From Maratus speciosus (taxonomy: Eukaryota; Arthropoda; Arachnida; Araneae; Salticidae), in the NCBI GenBank assembly GCA_963932465.1, contig OZ010792.1:189251556-189315555 (forward strand): a stretch of 64,000 bases of DNA, given 5' to 3'. Below are positions 35,457-47,030 of the stretch, piece after piece (positions within the stretch are counted from its first letter, which is position 1; each line of letters begins with the position of its first letter). Both the position numbers and the translations under genes were made by a program. The notes beneath the pieces were generated by a model. It did not search any database. It was not told where the DNA came from and saw only the letters and a program-made list of their open reading frames with translations.

Positions 35457-35784
35457 TGAAGAAAATTTCAAATCATTCGAACACATAATCAATGAAGGAG
35501 GTGCTTTCTGGATTCTTTTCTTGAATTATTTAATGAATATTTACAGATATGGTTCTATACATATTTACAATAAGAATTATCAAATACTTGATCTGGTTTT
35601 TCGAAATAAGGGAGGCTAAGCCTGATCAACAAACTGTAAAAAATTACAGCGATCATGCTTTTAAAATCAAAACATCGCTTCGTATCTCTCCAGCCACAAC
35701 AATAACGAAGTTGCATTCTAAGGTAGGATGCGCGCGCATCGCGCGACCTTCGTTCCCATGGGGAGCAGAGAAAGTTTCTCTTCA
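35457..35784 (-). repeat. 5' LTR of the BEL/Pao element
   Basis: 328 bp, TG to CA, gap-free match to 29297-29624. Its inner edge joins the primer-binding site. It should carry the promoter, but I see no distinct TATA box or initiator that I would call. Confidence 0.93.
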
Positions 35785-35789
35785 ATATG
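35785..35789. repeat. Target-site duplication atatg, right
   Basis: Identical to 29292-29296. Confidence 0.9.
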
Positions 35790-38237
35790 AGCCATTTCCT
35801 TTCAACAAATAAAAATGGAAAAATCGTCTGAATTGCTATAGGAAAGCATTAAGGCGGAAAATAAAATGTTCTATATATTCCGAACGAATGAACCAAATTT
35901 AACCAAAAACTATACAGCTCAATCCGGTGACCTCACCAACATGCATCTTTAATTTCAAGCTAATCGGACGCTTTTTACGGCAGTTATCGCGGGATAGACA
36001 GACTAACAAACAAACAGACAGACGGAAACCAAAACTTTTCGGATCTTCACAGTAAGCCTTCACTGACGTTTCGGCAATTATTACACGCGTATAAATAAAA
36101 TTTCATTCTTTCAGCTTTCTGATACAAAATAAGTAATTGTGAAGGAAAGTCACACAATTATTTAAAATGTGTTTTCGTAAAGAGAAAGTGCTATATCGTT
36201 TGCAAAATATTTTTGCTGTAAACTAGGAAACATTTAATTGATGAATAGAAACGAAATAAAACCAAAATTCACCGGATATTATAACAGATGGTATTTTTGA
36301 CATAGTATGTATTTTAATTTCAATTTTTATGAGGAACTAGCAACAAAAAAGTACAGTAATCTACAATTGTCCCTTTACTTTTAATAGAAATGGTGTTCGT
36401 CTGTTGCCACAATTACAAAATTGGTACTAAAAACTATAAAAAAATTAATATCTCAAAACTAAATTGAGATACAGCTTTCAAACAAATTACATTTAAAAGT
36501 ACATTTTTTTCATTATACGGCGGTATAAAAACTGAAAATATGCGATGTGTAGAAGTTTAAAAATTTTCAGTAGCGAAAATTGCAAAATGAAAATCCATTT
36601 CGAATTTGAAAGTGTTGCCATTCGCAGAATGACGTATACGTTATGCACAAATATGTTTGCCCTTTATAATATAGATTGTTTCTAAATGAATTCACGCAGA
36701 ATAGTTGGTACTTATTTAAAAATTTATATATATATTTCATACATGTTTATATACTTTAGATGTAATTGCATTATAATTATGATCGAGAAACTAACAAGCT
36801 GAGACAGGGTACTCATCTCTTTCGTCACATTTAAATATTTAATTATGTTATAATACTATTTAGACATTAACGTAAAAGCTATTTCAATCCTTATCTATCA
36901 ACTAATTTTAATTAAAATACAGAAAACTGCACTTCAACTGAAATTATTTCGGCATTATTTTGTAATCAGCTTTCCTGCAAAATAAACACGATAACTGAAA
37001 ATTAAGAAAATTTCGATAAGTATTTAATTAAAGCAAGATAAAAGGATTTCAGACTTACACGAGGGACTTTTGATGTAAGTGATATGAATTGTGGATTATC
37101 TTTCCCAAATGAAAGCTAATTAAATCCGTTAATTTTCATTCAGCAAAAGAGAAACAAAGCATTAAATTCACCCCAAGTTTATACTGTTAGCTCTAGTGTT
37201 TGGGTAAATTTACATTTAAATATGATTAGTATTACTGCATTATAAAAAAAATACCAATTTAAATTTAGATTCATTTTCAAGAATTAAGGGAAAATATATT
37301 GCAGGTTATATTCTTCAAATTTGATCTTTAGAAAATTCAATTTATGTACATTAATGCATACATAACAGACATTATTCAAATGTTCTGTATTTGATATAGC
37401 ATATGCGAATGGCCGTTCGACCATTTAATTAAATGAAGTGATTTTTTAGAAGGAAAAATCAAACATATATTTATTAAAGTGTGTTTTATTAAAATAATTT
37501 AAAATAACAAGTAAAAACTTCTTTTTTAAGTTTCCTTTTAGATTTTTTTTCATATTTTAGGTGTTGATATCACATTAAATTGTCTTTTTATCGAAATATA
37601 TTTCAATTGATATTAGTAAAAAGATTTCGTCATAGATGTTCGGTGTAGGCAAGATGAATTGGGATTTATCTTTCTTAAAAGCACACGTGACATCTCAAAA
37701 AAGGCCAGAAGCAGATTGATCAGGATTTTATCATGTGATTTATGTATAAAGAGATATGCAAGAAGTTGCATTATTAGTCATTGTATTGTATATTATGTTG
37801 GTACACATATTTTATTAATCGCACGTAAATTAAACTACAACGCGGAATTTTCTGTAAAACATAACGCAATATGTGATCTATATGAAGTTAAAGAAGTATT
37901 TTTCACACTCTACTCATAGCAGAAATTACATAAATAAAACTAGTGAGAAAAATGTTAAACCTTTGTTGGATTTCTTTTGCTCCATTATTGCGATTTTGGA
38001 TTTCCCCTAATGCAGAATGTATTTCATCAGAATGATTTCGGCGGTCTTCACATGTCTCTAATTACAGTTTGTTTAATTTAACTATCCTGCATCTTATTTT
38101 AATTTAAATGCGTGTTTTTTTAATATATGTTCTTTCAGGATATCCAAAAAAGAAAAAGCTGAACTTTTACTCAAAAATTCCTAATTAATATCTTGTGAGA
38201 TTTGAGGTGACTAGGGTTCAATTAACATCTGAAACTA
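35790..38237. other. AT-rich sequence without a supported gene
   Basis: 35880-36060 has the character of an old interspersed repeat (GCATCTTTAATTTCAAGCTA, CGCGGGATAGACAGAC and a run of AAACAGACAGACGG). The remainder is AT-rich. The 86-codon frame at 37659-37919 has no recognisable similarity. Confidence 0.45.
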
Positions 38238-38445
38238 CACTGTTGAAAATTTTGCAGCATTCTGGCAGGTCATTTGACCGTTTTGTGAAAAAAAAAACCG
38301 GTTTCATAACCATAATTTAACTATATTCTGACCATAAAATGGCCAATAATATGGTCAGAATAGTGTTAAATTCACGGTTGTGTAACCGTTTTCGGAAAAA
38401 AAATGGTCAAATGACTTGCCAGAATGCTGCAAATTTCTAACAGTG
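38238..38445. mobile_element. TA-flanked palindromic MITE (208 bp)
   Basis: Begins CACTGTTGAAAATTT and ends AAATTTCTAACAGTG, flanked by TA on both sides (38236-38237 and 38446-38447). Almost the whole element is an imperfect palindrome, including the block GCAGCATTCTGGCAGGTCAT and its complement. TA flanks suggest Tc1/mariner-type mobilisation. Confidence 0.8.
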
Positions 38446-38825
38446 TAGGAGAGCATAATTTTGCCCCCCCCCCCTATTTCATTCACAAACGTTCTACAAA
38501 CTTAAAACACACCAATTCTACCAATATTTCGATAAGTGAGTTATTCGAGTTTATAGTACTTATTTCATTAAACATTTTTATATGCCTTGTACGGGGTTAT
38601 ACGTCATTAAGGTTCACCTACTCTGAGTTATCTGTAGTCGAAACTATTCACCAGAAAAGTATAACATTTGTAATGCGTCTAAATGAAAGATTCGAAAGAA
38701 ATTTAGCATAAAAGAAATTTAATTAAAAAAAGACTTACCATAGGGCGTATTACTTTTTTTTTCAATAATTTAACAAAATACAAGCCTATACACTGTAGAA
38801 TTTTTGTTTATCATGAGAAATACTC

Positions 38826-39162
38826 TTAAATGTGGTGATCATTATTGTCAAGTACCGTTTGAATTTGAAAAATAGCATGTCCAACAGTCATGCGAAATAA
38901 ATTCTTCGAAATGTTAAGGGCGGGACGGGAAATGCTGTCCTTGAGTTCTGGTAATGTTCCGTTTGCAGTCATCGCACCGCTGCGAATGTTTTTCAAAGCT
39001 TGAAGAATCCGCAAAGCTTTTGATGCGGATTAAACATTTTGATAAAAAATTTTCGCCAGTAAAGCACGATTTGGTAAACTGTACGACATTTTCCGTGGAA
39101 AAGTCATGAGACTGACAAGAGATTAAATGCGGATTTTTATTTAACATTTTTACTGTGCGCAA
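38826..39162 (-). pseudogene. Possible transposase C-terminal remnant
   Basis: Two overlapping minus-strand frames (39162-38914 and 39014-38826) appear to be one decayed coding sequence with a frameshift. The second contains LPELKDSISR, ISKNLFRM and a final LDNND. This resembles the C-terminal end of IS630/mariner-type transposases, where a LxxLKxxI helix is followed by a short basic helix and an NGxH-like end. The similarity is judged by eye and is weak. No element ends were found. Confidence 0.3.
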
Positions 39163-39265
39163 GCTGCCAAAATTTGAATATATGACGAAATTTTATCAGA
39201 AATCTACCTCTTGTGGCCAATTTTGAAATTAAAGTCTTTTCTGCTAAATGTTTTTTTCTTCATTT

Positions 39266-39277
39266 AAAAGCATTAAA
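39266..39277. repeat. SINE target-site duplication, left
   Basis: aaaagcattaaa, identical to 39573-39584. Confidence 0.85.
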
Positions 39278-39572
39278 AAGGGGCCTTTGTGACCGAGTGG
39301 TTATGGCACCACGCCGCTAGTCGCTTGAGAGTGTAGGAGGCTTGCTGGGTTCGACTCCCGCTGGCTCCGTTGCACACTTTTTGTGGAGCTCCCGGCTGTT
39401 TATCTCTGGTGTTGTAAATTTCCCTGTTTATCTCGTCCTTGTATGTTGACGAATTTGTTATGTAAAAAATGTGTAATTATTTCTGTGCATAAAACTAAAG
39501 GAACATTCGAGGCGACAGCCATTGTAGCTATAGACGCCAAAGCAATTCCCACTTCAGTGGTCTTCAAAGTTC
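39278..39572 (+). mobile_element. tRNA-Ser-like SINE with 12-bp target duplication
   Basis: The 5' part is tRNA-like. An acceptor-like GGGGCC pairs with GGCTCC (39361-39367 region). The RNA polymerase III A box is TGACCGAGTGG (39290-39300) and the B box is GGTTCGACTCC (39348-39358), both near consensus. The GTGACCGAGTGGTTATGG block is most like tRNA-Ser. A non-tRNA body of about 200 bp follows. The flanks carry the same 12-mer aaaagcattaaa at 39266-39277 and 39573-39584. There is no poly(A) tail, so the 3' part may come from a partner LINE. Confidence 0.85.
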
Positions 39573-39584
39573 AAAAGCATTAAA
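39573..39584. repeat. SINE target-site duplication, right
   Basis: aaaagcattaaa, identical to 39266-39277. Confidence 0.85.
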
Positions 39585-40268
39585 GTTTTCATGCCTTTCT
39601 AAAGAATAGTTTCTAGTACTGACTGCTCTGAATAGGTGAACTTCAATTATGTACACCCTGTATATACTTTAGAGTATATTTATAGTGTATATAGTTCTTG
39701 TATGTTTAGTTACGCAAATGGTTTCTGTAATCAGCACATCAGGATGGCGTATGATTGGTTAACTGTATATTTATTACATTCACATCTTCCGGTTAGAAAA
39801 GTTTCTAGGTGGCTTAATCTTGGCGCTGGCGACGAAACGAAAGTAACAAAAATTCACGTCATTTTGACGAAATGATAGTAATGTTTTTCAGTTTTCGGAA
39901 AGAATCTTTACATTCATGATGTGTGGAAAAATTCCGTTGCTCTTAATTTAAGGTACTGAAGTAATGTGGATATTCTATTGCATTAGGTAAACTTTTCCCT
40001 CAAAAACACAATAAATAAATAAATCAATAAATAAAAAATGCAAAGTAAGAAAGGAAAATACAAATTAGAAACCCCATTTTAGTTATTATTTTTGAGTCCC
40101 TTTCTCAATTGTAGCGAGACAGTTCGTACTTCATGTCCTTTTGGGTGTTTCAGGCCCTAGAAATTACATCCACGTCTGATAGCTTGAGACACCTACTATC
40201 GTTTGGTTGTCTTTGATAAAGGCCGTTTTTTGAAGAACAGCTATGAAAGAGCTATGAAAGACAATATA
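39585..40268. other. Spacer without a supported gene
   Basis: The 79-codon frame at 39636-39875 is unrecognised. No element boundaries were seen. Confidence 0.45.
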
Positions 40269-40649
40269 CACTGTAAAAAAAAATCTGTAGTTCTACAGAT
40301 GTAAAGTTACATGCTTACTAAACTTTCACCTGTAACTGTACGAAAAAAGCTGCAAATCTACAAAACTAGTTTTTGTAAAGCTACAAAAATCTGTAACTTT
40401 ACAAATGAATCTGCTAAAATTTCAGTAATCTTACTAAACTTTTATTTGTAACCCTGGCTGGAGTTACATGAAAAGTTCTCGGAATCCCAGTTTCCAAAAA
40501 AATTCTTAGTAACCTTACAGATTTTTTGATTTTCGGCGCAAAAGTGTGTCTGTTACATGAAATTTTGTTGTTGCCGTTACATGAAAAGTTCTAGGAATCC
40601 AAGTTTCCTAGAAAAACTTTAGTAACTTCACAGATTTTTTTTTACAGTG
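40269..40649. mobile_element. TA-flanked MITE (381 bp) with internal repeat
   Basis: Ends CACTGTAAAAAAAAATCTG and CAGATTTTTTTTTACAGTG are inverted repeats flanked by TA (40267-40268 and 40650-40651). A roughly 65-bp internal block beginning TTACATGAAAAGTTCT is present twice, near 40466 and 40579. No coding sequence was found. Confidence 0.8.
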
Positions 40650-40651
40650 TA

Positions 40652-41364
40652 CGTATGGTAATGAACGTTGAATATTTATTTTGTGACTATTATCTTTTTC
40701 CTCTGGACTCTAAGATGAAATAAATGACATATTTTCAGGAAAGCTGGTATATTTGTATAAAGCAATTTTAAAAGTAGTTTAAATTTTAGTTATTAGATGG
40801 TGCTGCACTGTATCAGACTTTCGCAACTCTGAAAATAATTTCAAAACTTGTAAACGCAGATACATTTTTCGAATTTCATTGATTAAATAAAGTGCAGCTG
40901 TATATATTAGCTTAAGCGTTCTACAGATTGATGCAGTGCAACGATTAGTGTTAGGCTACAAGGAGTTGTTCTAATCGATTTTCTCAATTTTATGGACATC
41001 TCGATTTTTTTCGATTCTGTCAGTTCATCGATAATTTCAGTCAATCAATTATTATGCTTATCCGATATCCGATCCTATCTTATCAAGGGTTAACTGGGGA
41101 GTATCATCATTAATAAGGGTTTCGGACACGGAGTTTTTGTACTGTAACTTGGGATAATCAATTTGATTTTACTTAGTGGTGTATGTCATCCGGGAACAAG
41201 CATTTTGAATAGTATTATGTCTTATAGGGCTCCTGCCCTTCACTAGTTCAAATTGGATGTTTTCCCGCATTTATTCGTGTTTTCAAGTTTTCCACACCTC
41301 TCCTTCCCTCTTTGCCCTTTAGTTTTCTCCTCAGGGTTATTTCTTGCCCCCTCTTTTTCCCTCC
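40652..41364. other. Spacer without a supported gene
   Basis: Mostly AT-rich. From about 41220 the composition becomes strongly pyrimidine-rich, leading into a duplicated block. Confidence 0.45.
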
Positions 41365-41508
41365 GCACAACTTGGTTTCTCCCGGCAAGAGACGTCGCTC
41401 CTATTCATTTCTGATTCCACTCCATTCCTTATACATTTTTTATAACTAAAATAAACCTTCAATAGAACCCGCATATTGGGTATCTGAATATAGGATCATT
41501 AGATCGTC
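41365..41508 (+). repeat. Pyrimidine-rich direct repeat, first copy
   Basis: Matches 41835-41988 in order: ACAACTTGG, CCGGCAA, GACGTCG, CTATTC, CTCCATTCCTTATACAT, AACCTTCAAT, then AGATCGTC. The start-to-start spacing is about 470 bp. The origin is unknown. Confidence 0.65.
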
Positions 41509-41834
41509 GTCTTAAAATCTGCCTTTTGTGTGTCTCTAGGGACCATAGTTACTGAGATTTAGGTGATTTTTGCAGCCCGCGTTTTGTTTTCTCCCTTTTC
41601 CCCCTTTAATTTTTATATAACATTAATGATTTATCTTTTTAAGCATATTTGACCTCAGCCCATCCTCCCTGTAAATTTTTCTTTAATTCGGATAGTAAAG
41701 TCCAGCTAAAATACACCTACCCATCTTTTTTGTCCCAATCTTTTCCCTACCTCTTAGCGCTTGAGGTGAATAGTTCTTATTTTTAATATTATTTTCTACT
41801 CGGGATTCATTCAGGCCCTCCCCTCTTTAACCCT

Positions 41835-41988
41835 TCGACAACTTGGCTCCTTCCGGCAAAGGACGTCGGACCTATTCCTTTCTCAATTGTCCTCTCTCCA
41901 TTCCTTATACATATTTTAGAACTAAATTAAACCTTCAATGGATCCCACTTATAGGGTATCGTAATATAATTTCCTTCATTAGATCGTC
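41835..41988 (+). repeat. Pyrimidine-rich direct repeat, second copy
   Basis: Partner of 41365-41508. The 84-codon frame across it (41843-42097) is not matched by an open frame in the first copy, so I do not regard it as a gene. Confidence 0.65.
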
Positions 41989-43720
41989 CCTTTTAAACGT
42001 CGAACAAGCAACAGTACAGCACTATTTATTTTCTTACAAAGCTCAATCAGAAGTAAGTTATTGCGATAGCAGAGTTATAGAGCAATCTCCTCATTAGAAT
42101 AAAATTTCCAGCCAGAATAACGGCTAAGTTATGCAATTGCGATTTTTAGACTCTCGGTGAGATAACTGATTGTAGAACATCTGGATGGTAGAATTTGGTC
42201 TTTAATAAATGATTTTCTCTATTCTTATTTTTTACGACGGCGATTTTTCTGGATTTTTGACTTATCGAGAATCGCCCATCAAGAGTGGCATCATCTAATG
42301 TTCAATTGTAAAGATTTTAAAATTACTGATTTAAATTTTATGAGTTAGTGAAACTTATTCGATGTTTGTTATACGTTTTGCATTATCTAACTGCATACAG
42401 TGGCTATCCTTTTTGAACATCCTGTACATGCAACTTGTAAACTTTCACTTATGTGTATTATTATCTAATTCTGATACATCTAAGAAAAATTTACTGATAC
42501 ATTTGCTTGATGGTATAGAAGCTTTTAGAAACATTGTCAACAAATATGCGTCTAATAATACATTAGTTATCATTTTAAAAAAGGTACCACGAAAATATAA
42601 AAGTGGGAAGTATCAAACCAACTATGCCAATCTTTTTATTTTAATTGGTAGATTAATATTAACATAATAGTACAAGAGGAATATTTGGAAATTCAGAAAC
42701 TTTCTTAGAAAATTAAATCAATTAGTATTTTCATTGATTATTTTCATCGTTAAATCAAGTGTAAAAATTAAATACAATGATTTAAATTGCTTTTATAACC
42801 TTAACTTTTAGGTTATCTGATAATGCTCTTTAGCTATTAATCCTTATAAGACTGAATTCGTTACTGATTTAATATAATTAAAGAAACTGTTTGAAGAACA
42901 TGAACGATTTCGTTAAAATTCCTTTTAAAAATTCATGTAATAACTTGAATGAGAAAACTTAACGCCAGCTATTTAGAATTAAATTAAAGTAACATGTGAA
43001 TTAAAAGATTGTAAAAGCTATAAAATTTGAAATTTAATTTTCATCATTTAATATGAAAATGTGCTAGGGATTTAATTGCATTTTGTCTTCTTTTTAAACC
43101 GATTTAATTAAAAGGAAATTTTTCAGTCTCAATTTAAAACAGTTTTTTTTCTATTTCCTTTCAAAACATCCTGCTTTAGACTTTGTTAATAAATTTCAAA
43201 TATTTTAATTTATAAATCAAAATAACTATAATTTTCGTAATTAGCTTATTCCATTGACAATTTAAAGACTCCATTATACTACAAAGATAGCAACTAAATT
43301 TAAAAAAATGTACTATGTTACAAAATGTGCAATGCTTTTAACGATGAAAAGTACGCACACGGAATATAAATTATTCTTAGTTATCTTCTATAATTAAAAA
43401 TTAGATGAAGCGAAATTATAGGTCACACTTCGGTATGACTTCAGAAATTCACGCCACACTGTCGCTCATAGTGCAATAACATGTAAATCTGTAAAATTTA
43501 ATAATAGTAATAATTTAATGTAGGTAAATACACAAATACATTTACCAAGTTATTGCCAAATTTGGCACTAAAACTACAGTGGCAAAAAAACTGGAAAATT
43601 TGGGAAAATTCTCACTGAATTTGATTATTTAACTTCAGTTTTCTTTACGCATAATTTGGCGTATAAATCAGATATTTTATATAGTAAATTTTAATCTTTG
43701 ATTATTAAGCATAGAAAGTA
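41989..43720. other. AT-rich sequence without a supported gene
   Basis: The 101-codon frame at 42362-42667 is hydrophobic and AT-driven and is not recognised. No repeats or element ends were seen. Confidence 0.45.
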
Positions 43721-45219
43721 GGGGAGGTAGGGGAGGTTTGATACATAGGGAGGGTTGATACATTGACAATTGTTCTCAACAAATGGCATTAACAGCTATT
43801 GTAACAGATGTAATGTCTTCTTTAATTAGCAGAGGCCATTATTATCTGGACTTAGCAGTGAAGAACTTACAAAATATTTTTTCTTTTAATTTTGAAGACT
43901 TTTGGAATGTAAATGTAAATTTTTTTAAATACTGATTTTCTTTCATAACTTTTACTATTCTGAAGATAATATCTTGTAGTTTTTTTTATTTGTAAAGCAT
44001 ATTGTTAGGGTGAAATTTACCAGAAAGCAGATTGACATTTTGCAACTGCATTTATGCAAAGTTATTGAAAATCCAATAAGGCATGATAGGGAGAAATGAT
44101 ACATTAGTGCTGGGGAGAAATGATACACCTGTATATTTGAAATTTAATAGGTATTTTAAGTTGTAAATTAAAATAGGACAGTAATATTCATTATTGTTTT
44201 ATAACAAGAGCTACTGAAATTGGTAAGGAAGAACAAGGAATCTATTCATAGACATTATGTAGGTTACATAGAAAAGCAGTACGATGATAGATGGTTAGTT
44301 CGCTTTGCTCGTCATCTAGAAAGAAAAAAGTTTAAATGGCCTGAAAGGGAAGATATTTTTATAATTGACGAATGGCAAATTAAAAAAAAACATTAAATCC
44401 ACCCGATTTCACTTACCAAAATGATAGAGTTATTATTTTTTCTTTTAACCATTTCAGAGGTGGTAGTATGTTTATGAAATCACTTAATTTTAATTCCCAA
44501 ACGCCACATTGGCACCAGCATTTTGGTGAAATATTTTCCATTTAAGATGAAAGTGAAATATAGCCCTTTTCTTATTTCCAATTAAATTTGTTGGCGATTT
44601 CCAGTGCCATTCATTTATTCAACACTTTAGCATTGAAAATGCTTTGCCCTGAAAGGGTTAAAGAAATCTTAAATGTGCTAAATTTATGTTACATTGTTTG
44701 CAAATCAGCAATGTTCACTTCATTTTTCCTTGCAGCAAGATCTCTAGGGTCTTTTTTCATTATTTATTTTCTAAAAAGTGTGTTTAAATTTAAATAGAAT
44801 TGTTTAAATAATAGCAATTGTTTAAATATTTTTGTAAAAAACATTTCTTTAACAAAAATATGTCAATGTCATTTCTTTTTAAATTTCACTTAAATATTTC
44901 AAGATTTTTCATAAAAAATTGTATGACACATAAATTGAATTGTCTGCATTTTTTTTTTTCAGTTTACATAACAATGTATCAAATCTCCCTTGCTAGTGTT
45001 TCAATCCTCCCCAGCAATGGGGAGATTTGATACAGTAGTAACCATTCACAATAATTGGGATATATTTTTTGAATGATTATTTTTTAAATTCACAATATTT
45101 TTAATAAATGAAAGAAAAGTCACTTTATAAGAAAACACGAAAAATTTGTTTAAAAAAGGGTTTCTAAGGATTGTAAAAAATTAGTAAAAAAAAGTGTATC
45201 ATACCTCCCCTACCTCCCC
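43721..45219. mobile_element. TA-flanked 1.5 kb DNA transposon with GGGGAGG ends
   Basis: Left end GGGGAGGTAGGGGAGG then TTTGATACAT; the right end is its inverted form, GTATCATACCTCCCC then TACCTCCCC. TA lies outside each end (43719-43720 and 45220-45221). Further GGGAGAAATGATACA-like copies of the terminal motif occur inside near 44088, 44115 and 45010. A 63-codon coding remnant lies at 44205-44396. TA flanks suggest the Tc1/mariner/pogo group. Confidence 0.7.
44205..44396 (+). pseudogene. Transposon-encoded C-terminal fragment (63 codons)
   Basis: Open from a TAA at 44202-44204 to a TAA at 44394-44396. The peptide has YVGYIEKQYDDRWLVRFAR followed by FKWPEREDIFIIDEWQI. This layout (YVGxI, basic VRF, WPExEDI) is like short domains at the C-terminus of proteins encoded by some arthropod pogo-like transposons. 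I cannot name the domain. It has no start codon and could be the last exon of the transposon's gene, with AACAAG at its start resembling a splice acceptor. It is uninterrupted while the rest of the element is non-coding. Confidence 0.4.
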
Positions 45220-45582
45220 TAATATGCAATAATACTCTCTTTAAAGGATGATATAACTGACAAAGCTTTCTTTTTGTATAACGTATGGCATGAACCGCTA
45301 TTGTAGAGATTAACCTTAGGAACTGCAGCTAAACATTATTTATTTATTTATTTGTTTCCACATGATATGTTAGGAAAAGGTCAAAATTTCGACATTAGAA
45401 TGCGTTTCTTTAGGTAATTCCATGGAAGTGTAATATGCATGTAGCTTGCACAGCGCAGAAAAAGGATCATATCAAAACACAGCGTTTTATTTCTGGTTGT
45501 GAGGTCACGTAATGTTTATAGAGGAAATTCCAAATATTTACCAGCACTGAAAAACACTATTCGACAACAAATGACAGCCATG
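45220..45582. other. Spacer without a supported gene
   Basis: Contains GGAACTGCAGCTAAA near 45319, echoing GGTACTGCAGCTAAA near 5124 beside the left hammerhead unit. No gene was found. Confidence 0.4.
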
Positions 45583-47030
45583 TCTTATATTATAATACGA
45601 GCAAAAATTGTATGTGTGTGTATGTAAGTTTTATCTTAAAAATGGCTCAATCGATTTTGGCTAAATTTTGTATCAAACCATTTTCGGGTACGAGAAGACT
45701 ATTGGTCTAAGCCACATGCTCGAGAAAATTCGATTAGCGGGTCATTTTTGGGTCACTGTGGGTCAAGATAATTTTATCTAGAAAACGGTTCAATCGATTT
45801 TGACTGAATTGTGTATCCAACCGTTTTCAGGTACGAGAAGACTATTGGGCTGGGTCACATGCTCGAGAAATTTCTATTAGTGGGTCATTTTTGGGTCACT
45901 GCGTGTCAAGCAATTTTTATCTGAAAACGGCTCTTACGATTTTCATTAAACTCTGTATTCTACAGTTTTGGATTACGAGAAGACCATTGGACTAAGCAAT
46001 ATGTTCCAGAAAAATTCGATTTGTGGGTCCTTTTTGGGTCACTGTGGGTCAAGCTAATTTTATCTCGAAAACGGTTCAATCGATTTTGACTAAATTTTGT
46101 ATCCAACCGTTTTCGGGTACGAGAAGACTATTGGGCTAGGTCACATTCTCGAGGAATTTCTATTAGTGGGTCATTTTTGGGTCACTGTGAGTTAAGCTAA
46201 TTTTATGTAAAAACGGCTCTAACGATTTTCACTAAACTCTATATTCTACAGTTTTGGATTACGAAAACTCCATTGGACTAAGTCACATGTTCGAGAAAAT
46301 TCGATGGGTCACTTTTGGGTCACTGTGGGTCAAACTAATTTTATCTAGACAACGGTTCAATCAATTTTGACTAAATCGATTTTGATTTTGTATTCTATCG
46401 TTTTCGAGCTTGAGAAGACCATTGGCCTAGATCAAATTCTCAAGAAAATTTGATTAGTGGGCCGTATTGGGTCACAATGAGTCAGGGTCAAGTTAATTGT
46501 ATCTAAAAAACGGCTCAAAACATTTTGACTAAATTTTGTATTCTATCGTTTTCGGGATCGAGAAGACCATTAGCCTAGGTCATATGCTCAAGAAAATTCA
46601 ATCAGTGGTTCATTTTGGGTGCTAATGGATCAGGATAACGTTAACAATACCTAAAACACAGCTCAAACGATTTTGACAAAACTTTGTATTGTATCGTTTC
46701 TGGGCACAAGAAAACCATTGGGCATGGTCAAGAAAATTCTCTTAGTGGGTCATTTTGGGTCATAATGGGTGAGGGTCAAGCTAAGTGTATCTCAAAAAGG
46801 TTCAAATGGTTTTGACAATTTTTCTATTATACCTTTTCCCAGTACGTGAAGAACATTGGAATAGGTCACACGTTCAATGAATTTTGATTAGTGAGTAATT
46901 TTTGAATCAACGTGGGTCAAGTTAATTTTATCTAGAAAATGACTATCGGTTTTCCCTAAATTTTATATTCCATCATTTTCAGCCTCGAGATGAGCAGTGG
47001 GCTAAGTCGCATGTTCGAAAAAAGTCATTC
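45583..47030 (-). repeat. Element Y2: inverted ~145-bp tandem array
   Basis: Read on the minus strand this is the same kind of element as 15857-18159. It is an array of about 9-10 units of about 145 bp, closed by a CA tract and the terminus TTTTTGCTCGTATTATAATA. Units of types B (GGATTACGAGAAGACCATTGG) and C (CCAACCGTTTTCGGGTACGA) alternate near 45780-46300, giving a two-unit period of about 280 bp. Units toward 47000 are more diverged. The far end near 47030-47055 (CGGCCAGTGCCGGGAGG) may be the 5' end. Confidence 0.65.

Larger units (their letters stand above)
29297..35784 (-). mobile_element. BEL/Pao LTR retrotransposon, complete but degenerate (6.5 kb)
   Basis: The element lies on the minus strand: 5' LTR at 35457-35784, then gag, protease, reverse transcriptase/RNase H, integrase, and 3' LTR at 29297-29624. 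Both LTRs are 328 bp, start TG and end CA. The pentamer atatg flanks the whole element (29292-29296 and 35785-35789), a 5-bp duplication as expected of BEL/Pao. The LTRs differ at about nine positions by eye (about 97% identity), so insertion is fairly recent. The coding region nevertheless has stops at 34735-34737, 33356-33358 and about 31117, and frameshifts near 34127, 31750 and 31070. There is no envelope gene between integrase and the 3' LTR. It cannot move without help. Confidence 0.95.

Noticed and set aside
37659..37919. 86-codon frame
   Set aside because: No recognisable motif and no supporting signals nearby.
39281..39367. Functional tRNA-Ser gene
   Set aside because: Acceptor pairing and the anticodon arm are imperfect, extra bases follow the acceptor stem, and a body with target duplications follows. 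It is a SINE head.
42362..42667. 101-codon frame
   Set aside because: AT-driven hydrophobic composition, no recognisable motif, no supporting signals.
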